Part shown: one piece after another, positions 1 to 11,557 of the stretch | Layout of the letters: every line of letters begins with the position of its first letter | Numbering within the stretch: the first letter of the stretch is position 1 | DNA from: Hofstenia miamia | Lineage: Eukaryota; Xenacoelomorpha; Acoela | DNA length: 64,000 nt | Assembly (NCBI GenBank): GCA_004352715.1 | Contig: SCFE01000040.1 | Location: 723,512-787,511 of the forward strand | Direction: 5' to 3' | Notes under the pieces: model-generated | Told to the model about the DNA's origin: nothing | What the model saw: only the letters and a program-made list of their open reading frames with translations | Database searches by the model: none | Position numbers and translations under genes: made by a program

Positions 1-618
1 TTATATAACTGAATGGGTTGTTATAAATGACATTTTTGGTATTAATTTTTTCTTTCTTGTTGAATAGAATTGCACGATCTTACTTTTTAATGAAGCACTA
101 CCACTAGTATTTAAAAAATGTATACACCGTAATTAAATGCTTTCGTAATGAAAGTCATAGTAATGAATGTCATAAGTGGCACATTTTAACATTGAAATAT
201 TTTCCTGTACTTTTTGTAAAGTTATTTTTTTCTTACATTAATAGTTTTAGAAGTGAAATAGTAACGCTTTGCATTGTCAAAATTTGTTTGGAATATATCA
301 AGAATATCGTGAAGTGTTAATTTGTTTAGATACACTTCTACATATACATAATTTAATTTTAATAAAATTCAAAGTTTGATTTTTAATTACTTTGTGTGGT
401 AAATGTTCTTTTTGCGGTAAACTTTTTTCTTGTACAAAGTAGTCGGTTGGTTTTAGGTTATATGCAGTGATTTACAGTTTGTTTTTGTTGTAACCAAGAA
501 ACCGCTGATAGTGCACTAAGAATTGAAATATTTGGAAACTTGAATAACAAAGACTCGTTTGGTGGTAGCTGTTTATCACCATTTTTATTGACTAAGTTAT
601 CTGCAGTTCTTAAAAGCT
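1..618. other. 5' flank of the CSDE1 homologue
   Basis: AT-rich sequence with no convincing coding frame. It must hold the promoter and 5' untranslated region of the downstream gene, but I see no TATA box or initiator that I would defend. An untranslated first exon could lie here. Confidence 0.4.
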
Positions 619-3600
619 ATGTCGGCTCCGTGGAAGGTAAGTGGATTATAGTTTTTTATTACAAAGTTTTGATCCTAAACAGTTAACGTAATCTATTAAC
701 TATTAATAGCTTCCGTGTTTTGAATTTTGATGCTCTTATTTTAGCCAGGCCCAATAAGAGTTGCTAATAATCATGCACCATCAACTTTTATACCTGCTCC
801 AACTAACCCTAGAAGACAAATCAATATAAGTTCGGCACCCAGTGCTCAAAGTCTCCCTAATTCTAGTTCCATTAACAATGGTCCATCGCCACCTGCTGGA
901 GGTTATATGAGCAACATGTACTCAAATTCCCCCACATCGCTTGGCTATCTTGCCTTTTCTCCGCCAAATTTCAATAATTTAGAAGTTATATATTCACCAA
1001 CTGGTCGAGGGCGCCGGGAAACAGGGATTATTGAAAAGTTACTGGTAAATGTGATTTTTATTTTCAATTCTAAATAAATGCTTAGCAAAATTTTGGATTT
1101 GTGCAATGTTGTGATCGTCAAGCTAGATTGTTTTTTCATTTCAGTCAATATCAAGGTAGTATTGATGAGCTAAAAAATGGAGGTAATTAGTTTAGACACT
1201 ACTATTCTAATTATTTTTGTGTAATTGATCTTCGCATTCATGTAATTTCCTAATTTAGACGAAGTTGAATTTGAAGCAGGAATTGATAAACGTACAAGCA
1301 AACCAATAGCGTTGAATATTACTAAACTAACATCGTAAGTATTGAAATTTGAATTTTAAAGAAATGAATTCCATTTTCAAAGCGATTTTCTTAATCTTAA
1401 TTTAAATCATTCACTTTGTTTGCTCTGCCAATATTTGCAAGTTGTTGTTTGTAAACATGACGCCGAAACACTATTCACAAAATGTCAACAACACTCACAT
1501 GACTTTGTTTATTTCTTTCAGCAAAATGTTGCACCCAATTTATAGTTAATTTTTTATTTTTAATCATTTATTTTTAGATTGAATGCGTCAATTTCAGAAA
1601 TCGTTTCTGATACTCGGGTGTTTGGAGAAATAACATATGCTCCCAAGCATAACTGTATTATAAAACCAGTATGTTAATTTCATTATTCATATAAATTAAC
1701 AACAATTAACATTTTTAGGGAAGTAGTCCTCAAACTGAACTTGGTAGATTATCATATGAAAATAAAGGCGTAAGTGATATTTGTGATATTCGTTTATTTT
1801 CTTCATTTTAGGAATGGTATTTCTTATCATTTACGCCTCAAGATGTTAAAGGCGATTTGCGACAGTTGAAACAAGGCGATAGGGTTTCATTCTTAGTCAG
1901 TACCGATTCAAGGTTGTCTATATATCAAATTATCTTATTTTAAATCGACTTTTCATAGGAATGGCAGTATCAAGGCCCGCGAGGTGCGTCTGGAACAATC
2001 ATTTCAAGCTCCAAAATATCAAGGAGTTGTCTGTTCAATGAAAGAGAACTTCGGTTTTATAGAGAGGGCTGATTGTGTTAAAGAAGTAAATAGTAGCATT
2101 TGTTGATTTTATATTATATCGTTATTTTAGATTTTCTTTCATTTCAGCGAATACGAAGGCGATATTAGTATTTTGGCCGTTGGCGATGATGTAGAATTTA
2201 TGATTCATACACGCAATGTAGAATTTTGCATTAACATAGTTTTTTGAACCTACTTTAGGGTAAGGAAGTAGCTACAGAAATTGTACTTCTACCCCCGGGG
2301 ACTGTTCAGTTTGAAGAAGTAAGGCCAGAAACTCGATCAGGTATTATTACTCAGCCGATTTGTCGCGCACCTGGTCGAAAGCCAAATCCTGATGATCCAT
2401 TGCCGGGTAGAGTGAAATACAAAGATCAGACTGGGTGGGAACTTTATCAAAATTTTATTAGAAAGATGGATATGTTTAATTGTCATTGCTAATCAATATT
2501 TTAGATCTGATGTGGAAATTGTGTTTGGTGATCGGGACCAATCAGGCGAATATACTTTGCTCAATGGTGACAGTGTTACTTTCAATCTTGCCATTGACAA
2601 ACGAGATGCTTTAAAGCGGGCTACTAATGTGATGCTAATGGAGGAAAGCTTAAGAACAAGCGGTGAAAAACGTGAAAAGGTTTTAGTAATCATGTTTCAA
2701 TTGTGATATACATATGAAGTCTAATTCAAATATTTTGAATAATTTTCAGCTGCCAATTAGTACAGTTTTGAACTCATTTAAGAAGACAAAATTTTGCAGA
2801 TGCTTTTTCTTGCACGTTTTCACGCATTTTAGAACAAAGCCATTTCTAAATAGCAACTTAATTCTGCATACCATTCAAACGAATTTCATTGAACTTACCG
2901 ATTTTTGATGTGTTGCTTCTTCATCCTATGTAAACATTTTATTTAGTTATATTACTAGAATCGCAAATAGTAAGATCAAACGAAATTCTATTTTTGAGTT
3001 AACTGTGTGCTAATTGATATTGGTTCGTTAATTCTACTATTACTACTACTAATACTAAATGGATTAATTAACCTTAATAAAATGTTTAACAAATGTTAAT
3101 ACCAAGTGGTGCAATTGACCAAAGGCTATTTACAAATTCATAACTATTTAAAACGTTAAAGAAATACATTTTCACATCTTCGACAAATCTCCTATCGATA
3201 ATACTTGCATTAACTTTTTGCAATGAATTTGCCAATTTTGGAACTCTGAATATACAATTTATCACGAATTTGACTACAAGTGTTAGGCTTAAGCATACGA
3301 AGTTAAGCTGAATGATTTTAAACTCGCGAAATCAATTCTGCTCGTTGTTCAAGCATTTAAAATAAAATATTCAGTCCCCGAGTTTGAGAATGTTATTTAT
3401 ATTGCTTGTATCTACCGTAGAGCGGGGCTAGTTTGAACAAAAAAATAAAGTCTTCCAGTGTGATATAACTACCAAATCAATTGTCGTGTATAAGGCTGAA
3501 CACCTTATGCACTTATATATATATANCATAATTGTGAATTGCTTGTATCTACCGTAGAGCGGGGCTAGTTTGAACAAAAAAATAAAGTCTTCCAGTGTGA

Positions 3601-3650
3601 TATAACTACCAAATCAATTGTCGTGTATAAGGCTGAACACCTTATGCACT

Positions 3651-3687
<37 letters not shown>

Positions 3688-5690
3688 ACATTGATTTTGT
3701 AGTTATATCACATTGGAAGATGTTATTTTTTTGTTCAAAGTAGCCCCGCTCTACGGTATTGTATTGTTTTAAATTTTTTTACTAATGTCTGTATAATTCA
3801 AATGTTGCCTCCATTTAGGGCTCCGTTGCAACCCTTAAGGACGGATTTGGATTTATTAAATCGCATGATCGTGATTTGCGACTGTTTTTTCACTTTAGTG
3901 AAATATTAGATCAGAAGGCGCATATCAAACTTAATGACGAAGTTGAATTTTCTATTATTTCAGCGGATACACCTGACAAGCAAAACGCCGTACGGATCAA
4001 AATTCTTTCACTAGCCAACCGCAAGCGTACGACTTCTTCCAGTGTGACTAAAAGTAGTAAATCTGTAATTCAAATCAGCAGTCCAACAATTGAGCCAGCA
4101 GTAAAATACAAAGGTTGGATTGCATCAATTAAAGATGGCTATGGATTTCTAGAGTCAGAGAATCATGATAGAGAAATATTTTTCCATATAAGGTATTAAT
4201 TATATGAAATATACCCTATTCTTATTGATGCATAGTGCCTTAAATGATTCTTCACTCGAAGTTGGTAGAGATGTGGAGTATACGCTGAAAAAAAATAATA
4301 AAAACACTGCCGAAAACATTACTGCTCTTGATATCGGTTCAATAGAGCCTTTGGTTTGTGTTTTATGATACATTATTCAGCAAAAAGGCCATTTAGGAAA
4401 TATCTGACGAAATTGTTAAAGGTGAGGTTTTACGACCATTGAGATGTGCCAATCCCAGCCAAGATCTTTATCAAGGATTAATAAAGCTAGATAGAGGTTT
4501 ATTGACTACTTATATTTGTTTAAATCGCATATATTTTAGAATTTCATAGAAAATATGAAAGGTATTAACACGTTTGGAATCTTAAACAATATTGTTTTCT
4601 ACCAATGTTAACAGTCTCTTTATATAAACACCACAAACAAAAATTGTTTTCTGTGTTTTGATTGTTTATGAATTCAATTTGTTGCGATTACTTTTCTAAA
4701 CATATTCCAAACTTTGTGTTCATATTTATTAACATTTCAACAATGTTGTTTTAAAAAAGCTATATCATTGGTTATTGTAGATATCGATCCAAAAGAAATT
4801 TGTTTCGGAATTACTGGCTTGATTAATAAATTCGATTTTCTACAGATTGGAGACAACGTTGAATTAAAAATTGCTACAGTTGCTAACACAAATGAGAAGC
4901 GAGCTCATCATATCAAGCCTTTACGTAAAAGAATCACATCGCGAGTTAGATCAGTCAAGGGAGAGGTAAGTTAATCAACTTTTTATGCATTGCAATTTAA
5001 GCTAAACTAGTAATTGTGTCTAAATCAAAAAATCATAAATGTGAATTTCAAATTTTTTTATTAGCACATAGGCATTGAAATCAATAGTGAGTTCGAGAAG
5101 GTAATCTCTGTTCAATACTTGTCTGTTAATGGAATAATGTACTTTTATTTAAATATCTATTTCTATCTATTTAGTTCGGATTCATAGATCTTGCTGATGG
5201 CGGAGAAAACAAACAACTTTTTTTTCATCAATCGGAAGTAACTGAAGGTGTCAGACTAAAGCCTGCAGACGAAGTTGAATTTGAAATAATTAAAAATCAG
5301 AAAACAGGCAAAGTTTCTGCTTGTCAAGTCACTCGTATTAGGTATTTAGTTCTTTTATAGATGACTGTACTTAACGTCAAATTTAGTACATCAACCAATA
5401 TTGCTGAGAAATCTTCTAATCGTTTAAGTCATCGAGTTCGAACTGTTTCATTGAGTCAAAACGAAAATCGCGTTTCCGTAACTCGCGAGCCAACTATTCC
5501 AGATAACACACGAGGATTTACTTTGCAAAGAACACTGGAAGATAATGTTAAAACTGAGACCAATCCTTTAAGTGAAGTTATCCGTGGAATAGTCACTTGC
5601 AATATTGAAAACGAGAATGGTCAGGGAGACTCAAGTAGGTGTGATGACAATAAATTGGGTATTTCTATTTCTGCTGCCGGTGATTTATAA
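619..5690 (+). CDS. CSDE1: Cold shock domain-containing protein E1 (Unr) homologue, about 19 coding exons
   Basis: Seen: a spliced frame closes exactly (2595 nt, 864 residues plus stop) using exons 619-636, 745-1044, 1086-1182, 1259-1334, 1578-1668, 1719-1769, 1812-1912, 1959-2085, 2131-2217, 2259-2434, 2505-2679, 3819-4192, 4236-4353, 4397-4496, 4550-4561, 4781-4965, 5065-5100, 5175-5341 and 5387-5690. Introns are GT-AG and mostly end TTTTAG. Canonical cold shock domains with FGF(V/I) and FFH(F) motifs start near residues 98, 264, 433, 530 and 695, alternating with non-canonical ones near 166, 345 and 608. The tail after about residue 775 resembles the SUZ-C end of vertebrate CSDE1 (PDN..GF). 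Family knowledge: CSDE1/Unr binds purine-rich single-stranded mRNA in the cytoplasm and controls IRES-driven translation and mRNA decay. Odd: the non-canonical domain that vertebrates carry between the third and fourth canonical domains is replaced by a short Ser/Thr-rich linker. The start at 619 is the first ATG in frame with exon 2. ATTAAA at 5800-5805 is a possible poly(A) signal. Exact borders of exons 1, 10 and 15 are the least certain. Confidence 0.93.
3415..3756. mobile_element. Tc1/mariner-type MITE in a CSDE1 intron
   Basis: Terminal inverted repeats start CCGTAGAGCGGGGCTA at 3415 and end with the reverse complement at 3756, both flanked by TA, the usual Tc1/mariner target duplication. 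The similarity of the arms runs about 75 bp with a few mismatches, and the middle is a TA microsatellite. No coding capacity. As assembled the left arm occurs twice (3401-3512 and 3538-3649), separated by one N at 3526, so the real element is probably about 200 bp. It sits in the longest intron of the gene (2680-3818). Confidence 0.8.
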
Positions 5691-7641
5691 TATTTTCAAA
5701 TAGTCCATTTTGACGTAACGTTTGATTCTCATCACTTCTAGCGTTATTCATAATTGGAGGTGCTTTAAATACTTTTAGTTATATTTATTGTTTTTGAGCA
5801 TTAAAATGTAAATTTGTACATAAAATGTAAAATTTTAGTGCTTCGTGCATTCTTTTGATTTTCTTTAAACTTGTTATTTCTTTGAAAGATAGTCTAAAGA
5901 AATGTTTATTTTTACTTAGCATTGTAAATAGATTTTATTGTTTTCGTAAGATTGTTGGAATACTCATTTAACGTTGTCTTATTCGCGAACTTAACAAAAA
6001 TTACTTAATTTTTAACGGTTTAATTGTTCCAATTTAATCATTTATAAATCTTTTAAACAGATTTAAGTCGGATATGTAAATTATTGCAATGCAGTATGCT
6101 TATATTGTAAATATTATTTAATCAGTATATTTTCAATCTGGAGATATTTATATAAATACGTTTGCACTGTATAGCAAATATTATAAATTCTGATAACGGA
6201 TGTTTTAATTTTTGTCATTGGCATGTTAGCCGAGCTTTCTAGTCTCATTTAATTTAGGTGCATAATTGTGATAGAAAACGGTGCCTAGTTTTAAGTCATG
6301 TCAGCAGGGGCGTATTGAGAAATTTTTTTGGGGTATCGGCATTAAATGAATGTGTAACTTTAAATGTCATAACATATAATAGTACATGAAAAATGCTGTG
6401 CATAGACTAAGTGAACACATGTGGACTACTGTAGTTCATTTACTACTGCCCCCAGGCACTTGTAGAGGTGTTAACAGATTGACCCGACCCCTGGATTTGG
6501 TCAACGTTTTGTCCGATCTGGGTCGGGTGGGTGGAAGGTCGTTTCTCTAAACCTTGTAAAGTGGGATCATTCAATAACGTTGACATTGATTACTGATTAC
6601 ATGTATAGTTTTCAACGCTACATTGAACAATTGAATGGTGATACACAAAACTGTTTTGTGATATAACTAATGCATAGCAATTCATTTTCTTTTCCCTCTA
6701 CTGGTTAGCTAACTATATATATATATATATATAATTTTTTCTTAGATTTTTATTAATGAAAGTTCCAATTTTGCTATAAATTTTTCAATTAGAAGATTAT
6801 TTTGTATGAATTTAGGATGTTGTAATCAAGCTTTAAATATAAATATGCAACAGAATGTCATGTATTGTGACGCAAAGTACTAAATATAGGACTCATTATT
6901 TATTTATCCTAGGAGAGAGCTAGAGCAAAAAGTTTTTCCCTGTGTATTATTTGTATCACCTATAAACTAATGATACAAAAAAGTATAAACTTTTTTGTGA
7001 TTTTCATATAGTGACGCTGACGAGGTTGAAGTCCATTAAAATATTTTCCAATTTAAAGAATAAACTCACTACATCAACAATTTAGCAGAACTATTGCATT
7101 TGGTGGGAATTTGAACAATTGGTGACAATTTTGCCATTATAATTTAAGCTATTTCATAAAATAAATAGTGAACACAATAACAGTATCAAAGAAACCTCCT
7201 ACGAAGATATTGAAAAAGACACCTCAATTTATTTGTTTTTCATGTAAATGCCCTACATTTAAACCAAAAATGCATTGCTTATGGAGCTAAAGAGAACATA
7301 ACAAAAAGACGTACTTTTGAAGTTACTCATTCAGAATACGATACTAATTTAAATTCATTGTATTCTGACATTATCACCAAATTACAAAAATTGAAGATTC
7401 TCGAAAGAAAAACATTGAAGCTATTCAAAATTTAATCAACAATAATAATAATAAATCATTGAGTGAACCTTCCCAATCTAACAAGTTAACTTCACATTTT
7501 ATGTCAAGAATTATAATTGGGGCCCCCAAAAAGTTGACCCAAAAATCGAAAAAATTGACTTTATAAATCACAAAAATTGACTTTATTGACTTAACATCAA
7601 ACAAACATACTCAAAACATAAAAAGAAAGTCAATATACAGG
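5691..7641. other. 3' flank and intergenic repeats
   Basis: No intact gene. At about 6306 a CAGGGGCGTATTGAG stretch looks like one end of a hAT-type element, but I found no partner end. A TA microsatellite lies at about 6714-6732. Around 7280-7410 a short open frame of about 45 codons (plus strand) looks like old coding sequence of unknown origin. Confidence 0.4.
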
Positions 7642-7920
7642 TTATTTGTTGAAATATAGTGTTAGATATTTCTTGACGTTCTCGGGCTTGAAACTGCGAT
7701 CTTTTGCCAATAGTTTGTTCAGCATAGAGAAGCTACGTTCAACACTTGCAGAGGTTGGTTGGCACTGCAAGAGCTGCGCATACAATGATGGTGAAACATC
7801 TGGCCGAGTCAAGTTAACTATTGACATCAACTCTCCGGAAAGCAACCGTTGATTGAGGTATTCCCGAATGCCACAAGGATCCTGATGGAAATCAATCATG
7901 CTTCTCTCTGACACAACCAA
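7642..7920 (-). pseudogene. hAT transposase C-terminal fragment
   Basis: The minus-strand frame of 92 residues contains SASVERSFSMLNKLLAKDR followed by a Lys-rich helix, which is the hAT C-terminal dimerisation signature (A/S-x-x-ER-x-FS ... R). Only this end of the transposase, normally 500-700 residues, is present, so it cannot encode an active enzyme. I could not place its terminal repeats. The sequence joins an unrelated plus-strand frame at about 7920 through a 28-bp-spaced duplication of CAATCATGCTTCTCTCTGA. Confidence 0.75.
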
Positions 7921-7922
7921 TC

Positions 7923-8468
7923 ATGCTTCTCTCTGAGATCGTCGGGTCTAGCGAGCGCGCTCTACTCGATACAATTAACAGTTCTCAGTTTATTGGAGAT
8001 TTCGATTCACAAAAACGGATCACCGCCGCTAAGTTAGCTGCACCTTTTGCCTCATTATCAAGGGATGAACTACTCAAACTACACTACGTACTTTGGAAAA
8101 TCTCAAATATTAAAGAATCGCCATCCCCTTCAGAAGAAACACGCTCACCACTAGAAACATCAAACACTAAATGCATGAACAGCGACAATGTTTCCGAAAC
8201 AAATGCTCCAGAAAAAAGTGAANGCAAAGCATCCTTTCATCTACAGCCGCCGAAGCCACATAATTATCAATCATATATACCAGCTAATACACGTATGACA
8301 CAGCAACATCACAGGCAATCACGTACCTTTTACTCACCAGCAATGATTAATCAAGGATGCTACGCGCCGCACCCGCAAACGTACGCCGAAGTCCTTTCAA
8401 CTACACCGCCTAATCATTTCTCACTCCGAGGTACTAAAACTCTGGCGCTTATTAACTTTTTTTACTAA
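7923..8468 (+). pseudogene. Possible LINE ORF1-like fragment
   Basis: A 181-residue open frame, Ser/Thr/Pro/Gln-rich in its second half, with no zinc knuckle or RRM that I can see. One undetermined base (8223) lies inside it. I infer an ORF1-like role only from position: a 2A-like NPGP peptide follows within 150 bp and reverse transcriptase remains lie beyond the gap. The first residues may belong to the duplicated hAT junction rather than to this element. It could also be a fragment of an unknown gene. Confidence 0.3.
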
Positions 8469-8500
8469 ACGGTATGGATTTTTTATCTTTGTAATGCTAA

Positions 8501-8626
8501 AGAGATATACCTAGAAAAAATCCCTTCAAAGAGCTTTTGGCAATTTTGGTTTTAAAATTTTTATTATTACTTAAACATGGAATTGAAGCAAATCCTGGTC
8601 CTTTGATCAATTATGAACATATCTAA
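8501..8626 (+). pseudogene. Hydrophobic leader plus 2A-like peptide (NPGP) of a non-LTR element
   Basis: Seen: an open frame of 41 codons with a Leu-rich run (LLLLK) directly before HGIEANPGP (8576-8602). Known: peptides ending in (D/G)xExNPGP make ribosomes skip a peptide bond between the final Gly and Pro. Besides viruses they occur in non-LTR retrotransposons of invertebrates, typically after a hydrophobic stretch as here. The frame stops seven codons later, just before the N gap, so this copy is broken or a frameshift separates it from a following endonuclease/RT frame hidden in the gap. Confidence 0.6.
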
Positions 8627-8635
8627 AAAATATTT

Positions 8636-9635
8636 NNNNNNNNNNNNNNNNNNNNNNNNNNNNNNNNNNNNNNNNNNNNNNNNNNNNNNNNNNNNNNNNN
8701 NNNNNNNNNNNNNNNNNNNNNNNNNNNNNNNNNNNNNNNNNNNNNNNNNNNNNNNNNNNNNNNNNNNNNNNNNNNNNNNNNNNNNNNNNNNNNNNNNNNN
8801 NNNNNNNNNNNNNNNNNNNNNNNNNNNNNNNNNNNNNNNNNNNNNNNNNNNNNNNNNNNNNNNNNNNNNNNNNNNNNNNNNNNNNNNNNNNNNNNNNNNN
8901 NNNNNNNNNNNNNNNNNNNNNNNNNNNNNNNNNNNNNNNNNNNNNNNNNNNNNNNNNNNNNNNNNNNNNNNNNNNNNNNNNNNNNNNNNNNNNNNNNNNN
9001 NNNNNNNNNNNNNNNNNNNNNNNNNNNNNNNNNNNNNNNNNNNNNNNNNNNNNNNNNNNNNNNNNNNNNNNNNNNNNNNNNNNNNNNNNNNNNNNNNNNN
9101 NNNNNNNNNNNNNNNNNNNNNNNNNNNNNNNNNNNNNNNNNNNNNNNNNNNNNNNNNNNNNNNNNNNNNNNNNNNNNNNNNNNNNNNNNNNNNNNNNNNN
9201 NNNNNNNNNNNNNNNNNNNNNNNNNNNNNNNNNNNNNNNNNNNNNNNNNNNNNNNNNNNNNNNNNNNNNNNNNNNNNNNNNNNNNNNNNNNNNNNNNNNN
9301 NNNNNNNNNNNNNNNNNNNNNNNNNNNNNNNNNNNNNNNNNNNNNNNNNNNNNNNNNNNNNNNNNNNNNNNNNNNNNNNNNNNNNNNNNNNNNNNNNNNN
9401 NNNNNNNNNNNNNNNNNNNNNNNNNNNNNNNNNNNNNNNNNNNNNNNNNNNNNNNNNNNNNNNNNNNNNNNNNNNNNNNNNNNNNNNNNNNNNNNNNNNN
9501 NNNNNNNNNNNNNNNNNNNNNNNNNNNNNNNNNNNNNNNNNNNNNNNNNNNNNNNNNNNNNNNNNNNNNNNNNNNNNNNNNNNNNNNNNNNNNNNNNNNN
9601 NNNNNNNNNNNNNNNNNNNNNNNNNNNNNNNNNNN
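8636..9635. other. Assembly gap (1000 N)
   Basis: Undetermined sequence. Open frames drawn through it are meaningless. It lies between LINE-like sequence on the left and repeat-rich DNA on the right. Confidence 0.99.
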
Positions 9636-9639
9636 GTAA

Positions 9640-9990
9640 AGTAAATTAATTTTACTTGGAAATATTTTTCGATTCCACTTTTTAAACAAGTATGTAAAGT
9701 GGGAACGTAATACATGTAAAGTAATTTAATGTGGGAAAGTAATACATGTAATGTATGTTAATGTGGGAAAGTAAAAACTAAAAAAGTAAAAAAATGCAAA
9801 CTAAATTAGGCCACATAAATAACACAAAAACTAGTAAAAGTACATGCATGACGTCAGTAAAACACTCCCGCCAATATCCACGACATCTCAGGTCAAAGGC
9901 CAACCCTCTCGGCCAATCACAAAAAAGTGTAACGGGCGTCACTCGACTTCTCGACCAATCAGAATAAAGTGTAACGGGCTTCACTCGAAG
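9640..9990 (+). repeat. Dispersed CRE/CCAAT repeat, copy 1, with tandem units
   Basis: 9640-9778 holds about three degenerate 32-bp units ending GGGAAAGTAATACATGTAA. 9790-9990 matches, in one orientation or the other, sequence near 44.8 and 51.8 kb. It carries TGACGTCA (about 9849), CGCCAATATCCACGA, and two tandem units of about 43 bp (9907-9949, 9950-9990) each containing a CCAAT box followed by AAAGTGTAACGGGC. No coding frame. Probably a non-autonomous mobile element of unknown class. Confidence 0.65.
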
Positions 9991-10021
9991 TAATACTACT
10001 GACCGCAGTATCCTACTACAA

Positions 10022-11100
10022 AAAGACAAAATTCTAGGTTTTTCTAATGACAGCATAGGTCTTATCTCCAGTTACTTATACAATCGCATGCAAAGAGTTA
10101 AAATTAATAAATCTTTTTCAGATTGGGTATGCACTAAAAGTGGGGTTCCTCAGGGTACAATTTTGGGTCCCTTATTAATTAATATTTATATAAATGATTT
10201 ATCTGAGCAAGTAACATGTGACGTTATACAATATGCAGATGACACAATATTATTTCATTCTAATAAATTTCCCGAAAAAGCGGTTCAAACTCTCGAAACA
10301 AACTGTGCTTCTCTTGCTAAATATTTTGCCTCTATAAAACTAAGAGTAAATCCACTAAAAACTCAATTCTGTATTGTTAAATCAAAAACTAAATCTACTG
10401 ATACTTCAAGATACAAACTTAATTTCAACGGCATTCAAATATAACAGGTTGAGTCATATAAGTATCTCGGAATAATTTTTGACATAAATCCAAATTTTTA
10501 AGACCAACAAAATCATGTTATTAGAAAAATGGCTACATCGATTAAAGCAATTAACTTAATTTCTCAAAAACTTCCAACTAAAGCAAAAATCCAATTAATA
10601 TATATTCTAATATTAAGTCATTTTAACTATGCCAATGTACTCTACACAGATATAAACCAAAAATTTCTCAGGAAATTCCAAGTGCAACTAATTGGGGCTA
10701 ACAAAGTAGCAGTAAATAATCATAGCTTTAATAAGAATAATGAGTATAGAAAAATTTCAAAATTATTTCTACATCCGGAATGTTAAATCCATATAAATTT
10801 CTTAACGGCGTTCTTCAAAATAGTTAACAATACTTTCCCATATTACAAAAATGACTTTCTTGCTGCACAATTAGTCAATAAACAAAAGAACACACAGAAT
10901 TGAACCTATTAGGTATAAGAAGTGAATAATGGAAAATTCATTTCTAAACACAACTATAAATATGTGGAATGAATTACCAAAATTTATTAAACAAATAAGT
11001 AGATTAAAACACTTTAAAATGGATATTAAAAAATATTCTTGCACTTATAATATAAAAAAACTCAAATGGTGAGGTTATAAATTTTATATCCTGATTACTC
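10022..11100 (+). pseudogene. LINE (CR1/Jockey-like) reverse transcriptase remnant
   Basis: Seen: SGVPQGTILGPLL about 20 codons into the longest frame, then the catalytic YADDT box (10232-10246), then YKYLGIIFD after a stop at about 10442, and a second open part (10529-10786) with the thumb region. Weak similarity to a LINE C-terminus (..INMWNELP..) continues to about 11080. At least two stops and further frameshifts break it. The endonuclease and N-terminal RT are missing. Family knowledge: RNA-dependent DNA polymerase of non-LTR retrotransposons using target-primed reverse transcription. Order VPQG...YADD...YLG fits the CR1/Jockey group. Whether it belongs to the same element as the NPGP peptide across the gap is unknown. 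Confidence 0.85.
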
Positions 11101-11557
11101 TATTAATAAGTACTAGCAATCGTCATAGCCCAAGTGAACCACTTTTTATTTGTAAATATTCGTAGTTTTTTTTGTTTAGTTTTGTATTACTTTCTTGATG
11201 CGTTCAGAATTTGTTATCAGTATTTCTATTTATTGTTAAAACAATTTCTGAATAAAAAATTTTCTTCTTCTTCTTGTTTTTTCTACGTGAGCTTTGAAAA
11301 TTTAAATGGACGTTTTTAATCGAATTTTGTACTAATTAACTCTCTGATATAAGAATCATAGTTGTACACATGTCCAGGGTTTGGTTCCATCCCATAAACA
11401 GTAAGAATGAAGAACAATACAATAGATATATTGTATTTTTGACATCATGAATTTTCTTGAACTAAAACCAATTGAAGGATGAGGCTATAAATTGTGATTA
11501 GAAAAGTGATTTGGAAGCAAACAGATACTTCCAGCGTCATCTGTTTTTATTAAATAA
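11101..11557. other. No gene seen
   Basis: AT-rich sequence between the LINE remnant and the foldback element. Short frames only, none resembling a known protein. Confidence 0.5.

Noticed and set aside
2493-2693. Minus-strand frame opposite CSDE1 exon 11
   Set aside because: Antisense shadow of a conserved cold-shock exon.
8567-9715. Long open frames across the N gaps (also at 35.8, 43.1 and 61.0 kb)
   Set aside because: They consist almost wholly of undetermined bases; only a few residues at the ends are real.
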